Shown here: piece after piece, positions 44,741-53,472 of the stretch | Position numbering within the stretch: the first letter of the stretch is position 1 | Layout of the letters: every line of letters starts with the position of its first letter | The notes under the pieces: generated by a model | Seen by the model: the letters and a program-made list of their open reading frames with translations, nothing else | Told to the model about the DNA's origin: nothing | Databases searched by the model: none | Made by a program: the position numbers and the translations under genes | NCBI GenBank assembly: GCA_015075745.1 | Contig: JABTTW010000001.1 | Location: 2,728,001 to 2,792,000, forward strand | Origin: Planctomycetia bacterium | GTDB lineage: Bacteria > Planctomycetota > Phycisphaerae > UBA1845 > UTPLA1 | Direction: 5' to 3' | DNA: 64,000 nt

Positions 44741-46074
44741 GGCTCCATTCCGCCGACATCGTCGGGACAATCGCCCGCGAATTCGGGATTGGCGGCTTCG
44801 ACCCTCATGGACAACAAGTTCAGCCGTCTTGCGGCCGGTTCAAAATCTGGCTCCAGCTTCAATACCTGCCGGTACGACTCGCGCGCGGCCGTGACGTCGC
44901 CCTCAGTCTCCGCGGCCTCGCCGACGAGAAAATGGGCCGCGGCCAGTCCCGGCTCCTCCAGAATGGCGCGCTGGCCGGCCTCGCGCGACCTCGTCGAGTC
45001 CCCGCTCCGAAGCGCGACATAAGCTAGCAGTACCCAGGTCTCCGAGGTCATGGCACTGTTCGCAATCACGTGATCGAGCGACTCAATGGCCGATTCGAAA
45101 TCGTTGGCCTGCACCGCTGCCCGGGCATATACGCGCCACGCCGTCATATTCTCCGGGCATTCCTTCATCACCCGGCGGAGAGCCGACATTGCCTTCGTCG
45201 GCTTCGACGTGTTCAGGTAAGCGTCGGCAAGCATGAGCAACGTGCTCGGCCGGCTCGGTTGTTCGGCGCTGGATGCGTTCTCCGCGGCCGGCTCTATGAC
45301 GGCGGCGGTTTGTTCAGCAAGCGGCTCAAGGACGCGGATGGCCTCCTCGTACCGGCTTGCCCAGTGCAGCACGTTTCCGTACTCCGTCTGAAGGTTTTTA
45401 TCTCCGTCGCAGATGCGCAGCGCATCGCGGCAGAACTCGACCGCGGGTCCCCTGAGCCCGACGATGCGCGCGATGCGCGAGCTCAACATGCGAAGCGACA
45501 CGTTCTGATCGAAATCGATCAGCCGCGGATGAACGAGCTCGAGCGCGTCCGTCGGACGATTCATCGCCACGAGCACTTCCGCCTCGGCCAGCAGATACGC
45601 CGCCGTCTGCGGCGAAAGCTCCGCGGCCGTCGCATAATGCTCAAACGCCGATGGCAGATCGTCCTGTCGCTGGGAGATCTGACCGGCCAGGTAGTGAATC
45701 TCCGGATCGCCCGGACTCAGTGCCGCCGCAAAAGCGACAGCCTGACGGGCTTCGCCGATCTGTCCCTGGGCAAGCCGAATGCGTGCGGCGATGAGATATG
45801 CGTTTGGATCGTTCGGCATCATCGCCAATGCTTCATCGAGCGCCTTCTCGGCGGCTTCGAGACGTCCTGCCTTAAGATGCCCTTCGGCCAGTTGTAGCTT
45901 GACGCTTCCGCGCACCGAGTCCCAGCGCTCCTTGGCTGCGGCGCGCTGATTGTTTTCCATGTGCGTCGAAAGAAGGGTGCTGTCGATGCGACTACACGCC
46001 GAACTTGAAAGGGCAACCGTAAGCGCGATCAGGCGCAACGGCTGCCTTACTGCATCTCGGAGTATTCGGGTCAT
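44737..46074 (-). CDS. TPR protein, possible secretin pilotin-like lipoprotein
   Basis: A 445-residue protein with a signal peptide ending LSSSAC, a weak lipobox (Ser at -3 in place of Leu/Val). About 9-10 TPR-type helix pairs follow (for example GHLKAGRLEAAEKALDEALA, MMPNDPNAYLIAARIRLAQG). Pilotins of the PilF/PilW type are TPR lipoproteins that guide the secretin to the outer membrane; this one is longer. The gene overlaps both the secretin (ATGA 46071-46074) and the kinase (ATGA 44737-44740), so it is translated with the secretin. The role as pilotin is inference from position and domains. Confidence 0.75.
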   Translation of the reverse strand: MTRILRDAVRQPLRLIALTVALSSSACSRIDSTLLSTHMENNQRAAAKERWDSVRGSVKLQLAEGHLKAGRLEAAEKALDEALAMMPNDPNAYLIAARIRLAQGQIGEARQAVAFAAALSPGDPEIHYLAGQISQRQDDLPSAFEHYATAAELSPQTAAYLLAEAEVLVAMNRPTDALELVHPRLIDFDQNVSLRMLSSRIARIVGLRGPAVEFCRDALRICDGDKNLQTEYGNVLHWASRYEEAIRVLEPLAEQTAAVIEPAAENASSAEQPSRPSTLLMLADAYLNTSKPTKAMSALRRVMKECPENMTAWRVYARAAVQANDFESAIESLDHVIANSAMTSETWVLLAYVALRSGDSTRSREAGQRAILEEPGLAAAHFLVGEAAETEGDVTAARESYRQVLKLEPDFEPAARRLNLLSMRVEAANPEFAGDCPDDVGGMEP

Positions 46075-48098
46075 GGCAATTCCTCCCGCTTTGCGTCCTC
46101 AGGGGATGCGCCGTCCGATTCGCTCTTGTCCGCGGGTCCTGAACTGGTCCCCGGTCCGTCCTCTTCGCCGATGGGGCCCTCAAGGCCGCTTGGCAATTCA
46201 AACGGCGGGCCGGGTCGCCCGAACGGGGGGGTAACGGCGCCGGATTCGCTCTCAATGCGGTCGCGAACGAATCCGCGAATGCTCGATGCCTCCGACTCCC
46301 ACAGCCGCTTGCCCAGGAGTTCTTCCTTCAGCTTGATGGCATGCAGATGCTGCGGGTATGCGTTGACGGCCAGTTGCGCATCCCAGATTGCCTTTTCGAT
46401 GTCGCCGCGCGCCATGTGTTCCGTCGCCCATCGATAGTGAGCCTGGCTCAGGCGCTCGCGCCCGAACCACTGAACGCCCTGGCGAGCGCCCGCCCGATAC
46501 CGCTCGATATCCTCGGCCACGGCCCCCGACGCTTTCTCGTCGGCCTCGCCCTTGAGGATGTGGACCGTCAGTAGAACGATGACTTCTTCGCGGACCGTCG
46601 CGTCTCGCGTTCTGCGGAAGAGCGCGCCCGCCACGGGAATGTTCCCCAATAGCGGCACCTGCCCGCGCGTCGCGGTGCCGACCTCGCGGAACAACCCGCC
46701 GATGAGGATCGTGCGCCCGTCGCGTACAAGAATGTTGGTCGTCACTTCGGTCGTCTGCTCAAACGGCAGGTTCGCCTCGGTCAATCCGCCGGTCGAATCC
46801 TTGGGATGAATCTCCATTCGGACGATGCCGTCCTTGCCGATGAACGGGCGGAACGTAAGCACCGTGCCGGTCTCAAGAAACTCAACGGTCTGAATGGCCG
46901 TCGTCTCCGTGATCGTGGTCGTCAGATAGCCGTCGCGTCGACCGACGATGACCTGGCCGACCTGCTTATTCAGCGCGAGCAGCTTGGGATTGGCCAGAAT
47001 GTCCGTGTCGGTAATCTGCTCCAGCGCCCGGACGAATACACCTATCTGGTCCTTGAGGATGCCGAACGTAAACCCGCCGTCGGGCAGCCCACCGTTCAGA
47101 TCGGTGCGCACCGTAAAGTTGGTGTTGTTGAGCTGCGGCGTCGGGATGTTGCCGGTGGTGATCGACTGCGCCGCCGGGCTCACGCTCGAGAGCTGGGAGA
47201 AGTCGATCCCGCCGACGGTGGTGAAGTCGATACCCAGCGAGTTGTCTTCATTGAGCGTCGCGCGAAGGATCGTGGCCTCAATCAGCACCTGTTCGGGCCG
47301 CGTATCCAGATCGGCGATGACCTGGCTGACGTTTTCGATGATGTCTTCGAAGTCGGTCACGACGATGATGTCGCCGGACGCCGTGGCATCGCCTTCCGTG
47401 TCCTCGGGTCCCGTCTCGCCGCCAAGGCCTCGTGTGGATGGCGGGGTCGTCGCGAGTTTGCCCGACGTGCTCAGCAGCGGGGCAATCAGTTCCTTGGCCG
47501 CGGCGGCATTGAGATAGGTCAGCTTGAAGACTTTGGACACAACGCGGCGCTGGGACTGCTGAAGCTTCGACAGCTCGTCGATCGGGTGAACGAAAATGAA
47601 GTTCCCCTCTTGTCGGTACCCGAGCCCGTTGGAAACGAGCATTGCATCCAGCGCCTGATCGAAGGTCACGCTGTAGAGGCTGGCCGTGACCGTTCCCGTC
47701 GCATTGCTTGACAGCACGATGTTCCGCTTCGACGGCTCCGACAGCATCCGAAGTGCGTCGGCGATGGGCAGTCCCGACACGTGCATCGTCACGCGATCGT
47801 CGAGACCGACGCGGACGAACTGCTCCGTCTCGGGCTTCGCAGCGGGTGCAGCCTTCGCCTCGGGCTCGTGCACCGTGCCGTTCAACATGTCAGGTGAGAT
47901 GGTCGTATCCGGCTCCTGCGCCTCAGTTCCTCCGCCAAACGTGAACAGAGAAGCCGCGCAGAGTGATGACAGCACGAAGATCGCGCGCCGTCGGCGATTC
48001 AGGTCGACGAAGCCGGTCCGGCCGTGTCGCGGCGCCGCGTGTGCCGGCAAAGTGGTTTGCCGATTGCGCCGGGATGTAGATTCTGAGACGATAGACAT
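46071..48098 (-). CDS. pilQ: Type IV pilus secretin PilQ-like, with C-terminal helical extension
   Basis: A 675-residue outer-membrane secretin. An N-terminal export signal lies within residues 35-61 (AIFVLSSLCAASLFTFGG). An STN-like domain (VTMHVSGLPIADALRMLSEP) and an N1-type domain (VFKLTYLNAAAAKELIAPLL) follow. The secretin core includes QVLIEATILRATLNEDNSLG, LNKQVGQVIVGR and GRTILIGGLFREVGTATRGQ then VPLLGNIPVAGALFRR. After the core (about 515) there is a helical segment resembling a TPR (HYRWATEHMARGDIEKAIWD) and a Pro/Gly/acidic tail, unusual for PilQ. GGAG lies 5 nt before the ATG. No AMIN domain is visible, so anchoring to the cell wall may differ from that in proteobacteria. Confidence 0.92.
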   Translation of the reverse strand: MSIVSESTSRRNRQTTLPAHAAPRHGRTGFVDLNRRRRAIFVLSSLCAASLFTFGGGTEAQEPDTTISPDMLNGTVHEPEAKAAPAAKPETEQFVRVGLDDRVTMHVSGLPIADALRMLSEPSKRNIVLSSNATGTVTASLYSVTFDQALDAMLVSNGLGYRQEGNFIFVHPIDELSKLQQSQRRVVSKVFKLTYLNAAAAKELIAPLLSTSGKLATTPPSTRGLGGETGPEDTEGDATASGDIIVVTDFEDIIENVSQVIADLDTRPEQVLIEATILRATLNEDNSLGIDFTTVGGIDFSQLSSVSPAAQSITTGNIPTPQLNNTNFTVRTDLNGGLPDGGFTFGILKDQIGVFVRALEQITDTDILANPKLLALNKQVGQVIVGRRDGYLTTTITETTAIQTVEFLETGTVLTFRPFIGKDGIVRMEIHPKDSTGGLTEANLPFEQTTEVTTNILVRDGRTILIGGLFREVGTATRGQVPLLGNIPVAGALFRRTRDATVREEVIVLLTVHILKGEADEKASGAVAEDIERYRAGARQGVQWFGRERLSQAHYRWATEHMARGDIEKAIWDAQLAVNAYPQHLHAIKLKEELLGKRLWESEASSIRGFVRDRIESESGAVTPPFGRPGPPFELPSGLEGPIGEEDGPGTSSGPADKSESDGASPEDAKREELP

Positions 48099-48156
48099 AC
48101 GAACTCCGCAGGAATCCGAGACATTCCATCGGTTGTCGGACCCTTGCGGTTGTGCT

Positions 48157-48864
48157 TTAAGGCATGGAAAGGACGCGCTGGATGCCGCCCTTATCGAGCG
48201 TAACTTGCCGATCGTCGATGCGAACGACCGAAAACCCGCGGATCTTGTCGCCCACGCGGACCAAACGTCCGGAAATGTGCGCCAGGGCCTTCGGGCCGGT
48301 CATGGTCGAGTGAAGTACAAGCTCGGCGAATTCCTTATCGATGTCTTCAGTTTCCTGGCGTCGAAAGGCCTGGTACGAGACGATGCCGCCGCCGAGCTTG
48401 CTCCAGAAGCTTCGGGCGACACTGTCCTCGTTCAAGGCTCTTTGCTCGGAACCGTCCTCCAGAATGACCAGCGGGAACTTCGACCACGCCGGCGCCTTAA
48501 ACAGGTTTCGCGGCGGTGTGCGCGGCATTTCAGCGATACAAACCGTCGAACTGCCGCTGCCGCCGAGCAGCCAGTCCGCGATCTTGTGGTCGGCCTCTTC
48601 CTCTGCCGGATTCGTGGCCTTCGGCTGCGCTGGGGCAAGCGTCTCAAGCGTCGGCGGCGCGGTCGTCGCGACTGCCGCCGGGGCCGGCTGGGCCGGCGGG
48701 ATGAGATCGTCCGCGGCGGCCAAGGCCGGATCGGGCTTCTTGCTGAAGAGCCCGGTTACGACAAACAGCAGGACGATGAATAGCACGCCGAGAATGGCAG
48801 ACTTCTTCTTGTCCGCCATCAACTGCGTACGAAACTGCGTCAGCATGTCGTTGACATTCGCCAC
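48157..48864 (-). CDS. PilP-like inner-membrane lipoprotein/linker of the pilus complex
   Basis: A 235-residue protein: one N-terminal membrane helix (SAILGVLFIVLLFVVTGLF), a Pro/Ala-rich linker (55-90) and a C-terminal beta domain ending LVRVGDKIRGFSVVRIDDRQ then VTLDKGGIQRVLSMP. That ending (G-D-x-I-x-G-x-x-V-x-x-I) is the PilP/GspC homology-region signature that binds the secretin N0/N1 domain. PilP normally has a lipobox, but here an uncleaved helix is more likely, so the protein is GspC-like in topology. The start is GTG (48864) or ATG (48846). It sits between pilO and pilQ as pilP does in proteobacteria. Confidence 0.75.
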   Translation of the reverse strand: MANVNDMLTQFRTQLMADKKKSAILGVLFIVLLFVVTGLFSKKPDPALAAADDLIPPAQPAPAAVATTAPPTLETLAPAQPKATNPAEEEADHKIADWLLGGSGSSTVCIAEMPRTPPRNLFKAPAWSKFPLVILEDGSEQRALNEDSVARSFWSKLGGGIVSYQAFRRQETEDIDKEFAELVLHSTMTGPKALAHISGRLVRVGDKIRGFSVVRIDDRQVTLDKGGIQRVLSMP

Positions 48865-48915
48865 GATATTCGAACTCTCAATCCTCTGCGCCAGATTCCG
48901 CGTGTCCGGCGCCGC

Positions 48916-49479
48916 CTATGGGCGGAAGTAGGTGTGCACGACAAGATCCGCCTTGATCCTGCCGGGCTTCATTTCGTCGTTGATCAGTTTCAGCGACTCC
49001 ACGTGCGATAGTCGTTTGTTCTTCTCCAGAAAGTCGAGGAACTTGACCATTGCCGGAAAGTCCGTCTGAAACGCGATGCGCACAGGAAGCACGGTGGTCC
49101 CCACCGCGAGCTTCAGTTCGTCGGGAACGCCCTCGTCAACAATGGTCTTGGCCGGGCGCGGCTCAACGACGTAATTGATGATGTCACATTTTCGAAAGCC
49201 GTCTGACAGATAGCTGAGAAACTCGCCGAATTGCCGATCCCTCGGCAATCGATGGCGAAACCCCTGCAATTGCTCGCCCAATTCGACGGTCGCAGCGTAC
49301 AGGTCGCTGATGTTGCCGAGCGCCGCCTGCTTTTCCTTGACGCGCTCCACTTCCTGGGCGGCCGATGCCCGGGCTTCCTTCAGCTTCTTGACGCCCGGCG
49401 TCAAGAGACCCAGGACGAAGGCCGCGGTCAGGACAACCACGATGCCGGCGGCGGCCATGTTCATCTTTGCAGCGCTCAT
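48916..49479 (-). CDS. pilO: Pilus alignment-complex protein PilO-like
   Basis: A 187-residue bitopic protein: one N-terminal membrane helix (AAAGIVVVLTAAFVLGLLTP), a coiled coil (about 30-75; KKLKEARASAAQEVERVKEK) and a C-terminal ferredoxin-like fold (VRIAFQTDFPAMVKFLDFLE). This is the PilO plan; with PilN it forms the periplasmic heterodimer that links PilM and PilP to the secretin. Its ATG overlaps the pilN stop (ATGA 49476-49479), and GGAGGAG lies about 11 nt upstream. Sequence identity to known PilO cannot be judged by eye; the order of genes is strong support. Confidence 0.85.
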   Translation of the reverse strand: MSAAKMNMAAAGIVVVLTAAFVLGLLTPGVKKLKEARASAAQEVERVKEKQAALGNISDLYAATVELGEQLQGFRHRLPRDRQFGEFLSYLSDGFRKCDIINYVVEPRPAKTIVDEGVPDELKLAVGTTVLPVRIAFQTDFPAMVKFLDFLEKNKRLSHVESLKLINDEMKPGRIKADLVVHTYFRP

Positions 49480-50144
49480 CGAGGATGCTTCTCCTCCGGA
49501 TGCAAATCGCAGGTGAGCTTGAATCCCTGTCCCCGACGGCCGCCCCAGACGACGATGCCCTTGAGTTCCATCTGCACGCGCGACACCAGCGGCGACTCTT
49601 CGAGCAGGGCGGAGAACTGAATGACGTCCGGCGTCTCCGTGGCCAGACCGCTGATCACCAATTGCGGGGCGGAAAGCGGCTGGCTCTCGGGTTCGACGGT
49701 TTCAGCCGGCGGTGGCTGCGTCGTATCCTGCGCCTTGGTCGACTCTCGCGCCTTCTCAGTCTTGGCGTAGCGGCCCGCGGACGGCGTGGTCAGGACCAGA
49801 TCCGTCAGGAATACGGTGTCGGAGATGCGCCGGCTCACATCCGAGAGCACTACCACCGGGCTGGCCTTCGATTCCAGGATCGCAAGGAGGGTCAGACCGT
49901 CTTCCAGTCGGGCCCGCTCCTGTTCCATTTCCGCTTTCTTGGAGAGATGCGTGTCGACCTGCGTCTCCTGAGACTTGACCTGCACGGTCATCGCCTGCGC
50001 CGCGCTGATTCGCTTCTGATTCGCGACGACCCAGAGAACCATGAACACAATCATCGCGCTGATGAGCGACGCCCGAAGGCGCACCGCGCCCTTCAGAGAG
50101 CGCGTCTCATGATACTGTTCCGGGATGAAATCCAGATCGATCAC
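49476..50144 (-). CDS. pilN: Pilus alignment-complex protein PilN-like
   Basis: A 222-residue bitopic protein. From the GTG at 50144 it starts VIDLDFIPEQYHET (Met in the cell), matching the PilN N-terminal I-N-L-L-P peptide that inserts into the PilM cleft. One membrane helix (ASLISAMIVFMVLWVVAN), a coiled coil and a C-terminal ferredoxin-like domain (FSALLEESPLVSRVQMELKG) follow. GGGAGAG sits 8 nt before the GTG, and the pilM stop is 13 nt upstream. A GTG 14 codons earlier would overlap pilM and lose the family N-terminus. A Pro/Thr/Glu-rich insertion lies near residues 140-170. Confidence 0.85.
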   Translation of the reverse strand: MIDLDFIPEQYHETRSLKGAVRLRASLISAMIVFMVLWVVANQKRISAAQAMTVQVKSQETQVDTHLSKKAEMEQERARLEDGLTLLAILESKASPVVVLSDVSRRISDTVFLTDLVLTTPSAGRYAKTEKARESTKAQDTTQPPPAETVEPESQPLSAPQLVISGLATETPDVIQFSALLEESPLVSRVQMELKGIVVWGGRRGQGFKLTCDLHPEEKHPR

Positions 50145-50157
50145 GTCTGACTCTCCC

Positions 50158-51306
50158 TCATGCCACAGGGGCGCCCACCGAGCCACAGGCCTGTGTTGAA
50201 GTTCGAATGCAGGTGGCCCCGCGAAGGGCTAGCCCCGTCGCGACGCTCCATGCAGGCGCCAGCGTCCGCTCGTCCCGTGAAAGGGCCTGCTCGATGCCCG
50301 CCATTCCCCGCAGCGGATGTCCGATCGTGCACGGAATATCGACCGATGCGGAAAACGCCCGATGCAGTTCGGGCTCGTGCGCCTCGCCGCCCACCAGCGT
50401 GAGCGTTCCGGGCCGCTGCCCACGAAACGTCACGGCAAGGTAGCGCAGGCAAAGCTGCATGTCGCGGCAGATGCGCTCGGCGATCGGGCGAATGGCATCG
50501 GCCGCTCGCGCGCGAATTTCGTCGGGAATGGCGTTGTCGGACTTCGATGGTGAGGACGCGCTCTCGTGCAGGATGCGCACTCGAAGTTCCGCCGCCTGGT
50601 CGGGCGACAGATTCAGCGCCTTGGCGACCGCCGCGTTCATCTGCTCGCCGCCGACGTCCAGCAGCTTTACGAAGCAGATGTCGGTTCCCCGGGTAATGAC
50701 GATGCTCGAACCACGCCCGCCGACGTCCAGAAAGACGTTGACCGATGCCGCGTCCTCGCTTCGCCGCAGGAATCGAATAAAGCTCCGGGCCACTGCGCAC
50801 GGCGTGACATCAACCGCCGTCGGTCGAAGTCCAAGGGCCTGCAGCATCTCTACCTTCGACGTCACCGCCTCCTGCGTCGCGGCGAAGACGAGTATTTCTT
50901 CTTTGATTTCCGTACCGTGACGGACCTCGCCTGCGGAGAAGAATCGCACCTGGGCAGGCTTGCCGGCCATGTCGAAACGGTCCTGGGCCTCGAATTCCAC
51001 CGCCGCGGCGAGCTCTTCCGGCGGCATCTTCGGCAGGCGAATGCTCTTCATCTGGAATTCGCTGAGGCCCAATCCGGCGACGACTTCGCGGCCGCAGAAG
51101 GGCCGCGTCGCCATAGCGTCTTTTACGGCGCGCTCCAGCATCTCCGCCCGCTCCCGCGCATCGGTGATGCCCGGCGGAAGCTCGAAGTGCGTCGCGGCCT
51201 GTACGACGGGATCGCCCATGGCGTCGGCGAACTGAATCATTCGCACGCCGGTGGAGCCGAGGTCGAGACCGATCGGTCCGTGTTTTCTGCCTCTTCCGAT
51301 CAACAT
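50158..51306 (-). CDS. pilM: Actin-like ATPase PilM
   Basis: A 382-residue FtsA-like cytoplasmic protein that recruits PilN to the assembly site. It starts MLIGRGRKHGPIGLDLGSTG with the phosphate-1 loop GLDLGSTGVRMIQF, and has the phosphate-2 loop VNVFLDVGGRGSSIVI and the adenosine loop GTLTLVGGEAHEPEL. The block VVAGLGLSEFQMKSIRLPKM is typical of PilM. A longer frame extends 29 codons upstream without support. It is the first gene of the 15-kb pilus unit; the upstream region (51307-51511) should hold its promoter, which I could not identify. Confidence 0.94.
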   Translation of the reverse strand: MLIGRGRKHGPIGLDLGSTGVRMIQFADAMGDPVVQAATHFELPPGITDARERAEMLERAVKDAMATRPFCGREVVAGLGLSEFQMKSIRLPKMPPEELAAAVEFEAQDRFDMAGKPAQVRFFSAGEVRHGTEIKEEILVFAATQEAVTSKVEMLQALGLRPTAVDVTPCAVARSFIRFLRRSEDAASVNVFLDVGGRGSSIVITRGTDICFVKLLDVGGEQMNAAVAKALNLSPDQAAELRVRILHESASSPSKSDNAIPDEIRARAADAIRPIAERICRDMQLCLRYLAVTFRGQRPGTLTLVGGEAHEPELHRAFSASVDIPCTIGHPLRGMAGIEQALSRDERTLAPAWSVATGLALRGATCIRTSTQACGSVGAPVA

Positions 51307-51511
51307 TTTCCCCCAGAATGAGCGCAGTCTGGTTGGTTTCTGCCGGTTCCCGTATCGGCTGATGCTCCCCGCCGATTGAGGACCGCATCGCACGGTTGCG
51401 GAGAGGGCAGTGATTATGGACCCGTGAGTTATCGAACCGTGGTGGGGTGGGTGCGCCCGTGCTCTTGGGTGGGGCGAGGCGTCTTTGGGGGCTTGGTGAT
51501 CGCGGATTTGA
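51307..51511. other. Region upstream of the pilus operon
   Basis: No gene supported. It must include the promoter of the thirteen-gene pilus unit unless transcription starts further upstream; no confident -35/-10 pair is visible. Confidence 0.4.
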
Positions 51512-51645
51512 AGGTGACATAAGGTGAGTCAGCGGAGATTTTTCGATTGCAAGTCTTGCGGCGGGCGTGTGTTGGGGCGGTTCGACTTTTAGGTGGTTTT
51601 GCGTGGAAACGTCAAAACGCCAAGAAGTCAAAAAGTCAAAACGCT
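51512..51645 (+). repeat. Dispersed 135-bp repeat, copy D
   Basis: AAGGTGACATAAGGTGAGTC at the start, matching copy A over 17 bases, then TTGCGGCGGGCGTGTGTTGG, GGTTTTGCGTGG and A-rich GTCAAAA units in place of GTCGAAA. It is the most diverged in the terminal units. It lies upstream of the pilus operon, on the opposite strand sense. Confidence 0.75.
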
Positions 51646-51914
51646 GGGAGGTGAGTGTGCGCGGGCTCATTAGGGAGGTCTCCTGAGTCATGCGTCCGGC
51701 CGGGTTGCGAGGGTTTTGAGTTCGGCATTGCGCGGCCATTGAGAAATCCTTCGCCGGGATTGGGTGGGTTGGTTTCTATTAATTGATCCTTGCTCGGCGT
51801 GCGCGCGGGTGTGGGCATTGGCCCGCGGGAAATGCGACCCCCTCGGGGTCGGTTTGCGCGGGGTGGGCGCGGTACAGGGGCGATGCCCCTGCCTACTAAA
51901 TTTTGGCCCTTCGG

Positions 51915-52019
51915 GCCGGACAGGCACACTTGTAGCCCGTCGTGGGTTCATCCGGCCGGACAGGCACTCTTGTAGCCCGTCGTGGGTTCATCCGGCCGGA
52001 TACGCACTCATACAGCTAG
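51915..52019 (+). repeat. 40-bp tandem repeat interrupted by an IS element
   Basis: Units begin GCCGGA at 51915, 51955 and 51995, each 40 bp with the core CGTCGTGGGTTCATCCG (missing from the third unit because the IS interrupts it). Removing the IS at 52020-53610 and one CTAG joins GCCGGATACGCACTCATACA to TCGTGGGTTCATCCG and restores a third unit of exactly 40 bp. A partial fourth unit follows at 53630. Confidence 0.85.
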
Positions 52020-52057
52020 CCCGAATATTTCATCAGGTCGGCGTTGAATAGGAATAG

Positions 52058-52127
52058 AAAAAGCCTCGAAGCCTTGTAGACTGGGGTTTCGTAAGAACAT
52101 TCCGGTCCATAGGCAGGGAGGCTTTTT
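52058..52127 (+). promoter_or_regulatory. Inverted repeat able to mask the transposase ribosome site
   Basis: AAAAAGCCTC (52058-52067) pairs perfectly with GAGGCTTTTT (52118-52127), which contains most of the GGGAGG ribosome site (52116-52121) just before the GTG start at 52129. A transcript entering from outside would form this hairpin and hide the site. The same pair exists in copy 1 (9053-9062, 9113-9122). Confidence 0.6.
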
Positions 52128-52128
52128 C

Positions 52129-53472
52129 GTGACAGACTGTAACAGCAAACCGATGTTCTTTTCCAGTCTCGGCCGCAAGAAAATCGTGGCCGATTTCACA
52201 GGCGGAACGCTCACCTCAGACGCCGGGGGTCTGCTGCTTCGGGAGGTCGAGCGGCGTCTGGGCCTGGTCGATCAACTGGCCGGGGTCATCAACGACCCGC
52301 GTGATCCGGCCCGAATTCAACATGACCAGCGGGTCATGCTGGCCCAGCGCATCTTTGCCATTGCGATGGGCTACGAAGATCTCAACGACCATCAAGCCCT
52401 GCGGAGCGATCCCGTGCTGGCGGTCCTGACCGGGCGGCCGCCGAGCGCGGATGAGCCGCTGGCCAGCAGTCCGACCTTGTGCCGGCTGGAGAACCGCGTC
52501 ACGCGCGGCGACCTGGCACGAATGTCGCGTGTGCTGGTGGAGCAGTTCATCGCGTCCTATGAATCGCCGCCGGAGGAATTGATCCTCGACTTCGACGCGA
52601 CCGACGATCCGATCCACGGCAACCAGGAAGGCCGCTTCTTCCACGGCTATTACGACCACCACTGCTTCCTACCGCTGTATGTGTTCTGCGGCTCGCGGCT
52701 GCTGGTCTCCTACCTGCGGCCCAGCAACATCGACGGGGCCCATCACGCCTGGCCCATCCTGAAGCTGCTGGTGCAGCGCTTGCGACAGGCGTGGCCCGGG
52801 GTGCGGATCATCGTCCGCGGGGATTCCGGCTTCTGCCGCCGGCGAATGATGAAATGGTGCGACCGGCACGGCGTCAAGTACGTGCTGGGCCTGGCCCGCA
52901 ACACCGTCCTGGAGAAAGCGGCCGAGTCCTTCATGCAGGCGGCCGAGGCCCAGTTCGCCACCACGCAGCAGAAGGTGCGGAACTTCCACGAGATCGAGTA
53001 CGCGGCGCAGACCTGGGATCGCCCGCGCCGCGTGATCGTCAAGGCCGAGCGGCTGGTTCAGGGGCCCAACGTTCGATTCGTGGTGACCAACCTGACCGAC
53101 CGCACGCCGAACGATATCTACGACGGTCTGTACACGGCCCGCGGCGACATGGAGAACCGCATCAAGGAGCAGCAGCTCGGGCTCTTCGCCGATCGCACCA
53201 GTTGCCACGCCTTCCTGGCCAATCAGTTCCGGCTGCTGTTGTCCTCGGCGGCCTACGTCCTGGTGGAAACGCTGCGCCGCACGGCCCTGGCCGGCACCGA
53301 ACTGGCCGAGGCCCAGGTGAACACCATTCGCCTGAAACTCCTCAAGGTCGCCGCGCGGGTGGTCGTCTCCGTGCGCCGCGTCGTACTGCGACTGTCGAGC
53401 AGCTGCCCCCTGCAGGACCTGTGGCGATCCCTGGTTCCACGACTCCGCCTGATCCCGCCCGCCCCATCATGA
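52129..53472 (+). CDS. IS1380-family DDE transposase
   Basis: A 447-residue transposase. The N-terminus has the family block KIVADFTGGTLTSDAGGLLL. The DDE triad is placed at D154/D156 (LILDFDATDDPIHGNQEG), D232 (IIVRGDSGFCRR) and E342 (ARGDMENRIKEQQLGLFADR), with FFHGYYDHHCFLPLYVFC between them. The C-terminus has ANQFRLLLSSAAYVLVETLR. The start is GTG with GGGAGG 7 nt upstream. Length is normal for IS1380 (about 440-460). It is the template against which the broken copy at 9124 can be read. Confidence 0.95.
   Translation: MTDCNSKPMFFSSLGRKKIVADFTGGTLTSDAGGLLLREVERRLGLVDQLAGVINDPRDPARIQHDQRVMLAQRIFAIAMGYEDLNDHQALRSDPVLAVLTGRPPSADEPLASSPTLCRLENRVTRGDLARMSRVLVEQFIASYESPPEELILDFDATDDPIHGNQEGRFFHGYYDHHCFLPLYVFCGSRLLVSYLRPSNIDGAHHAWPILKLLVQRLRQAWPGVRIIVRGDSGFCRRRMMKWCDRHGVKYVLGLARNTVLEKAAESFMQAAEAQFATTQQKVRNFHEIEYAAQTWDRPRRVIVKAERLVQGPNVRFVVTNLTDRTPNDIYDGLYTARGDMENRIKEQQLGLFADRTSCHAFLANQFRLLLSSAAYVLVETLRRTALAGTELAEAQVNTIRLKLLKVAARVVVSVRRVVLRLSSSCPLQDLWRSLVPRLRLIPPAPS

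Noticed and set aside
51915-52019. Possible CRISPR array in the 40-bp tandem repeat
   Set aside because: The 40-bp unit repeats without variable spacers and only about three times.
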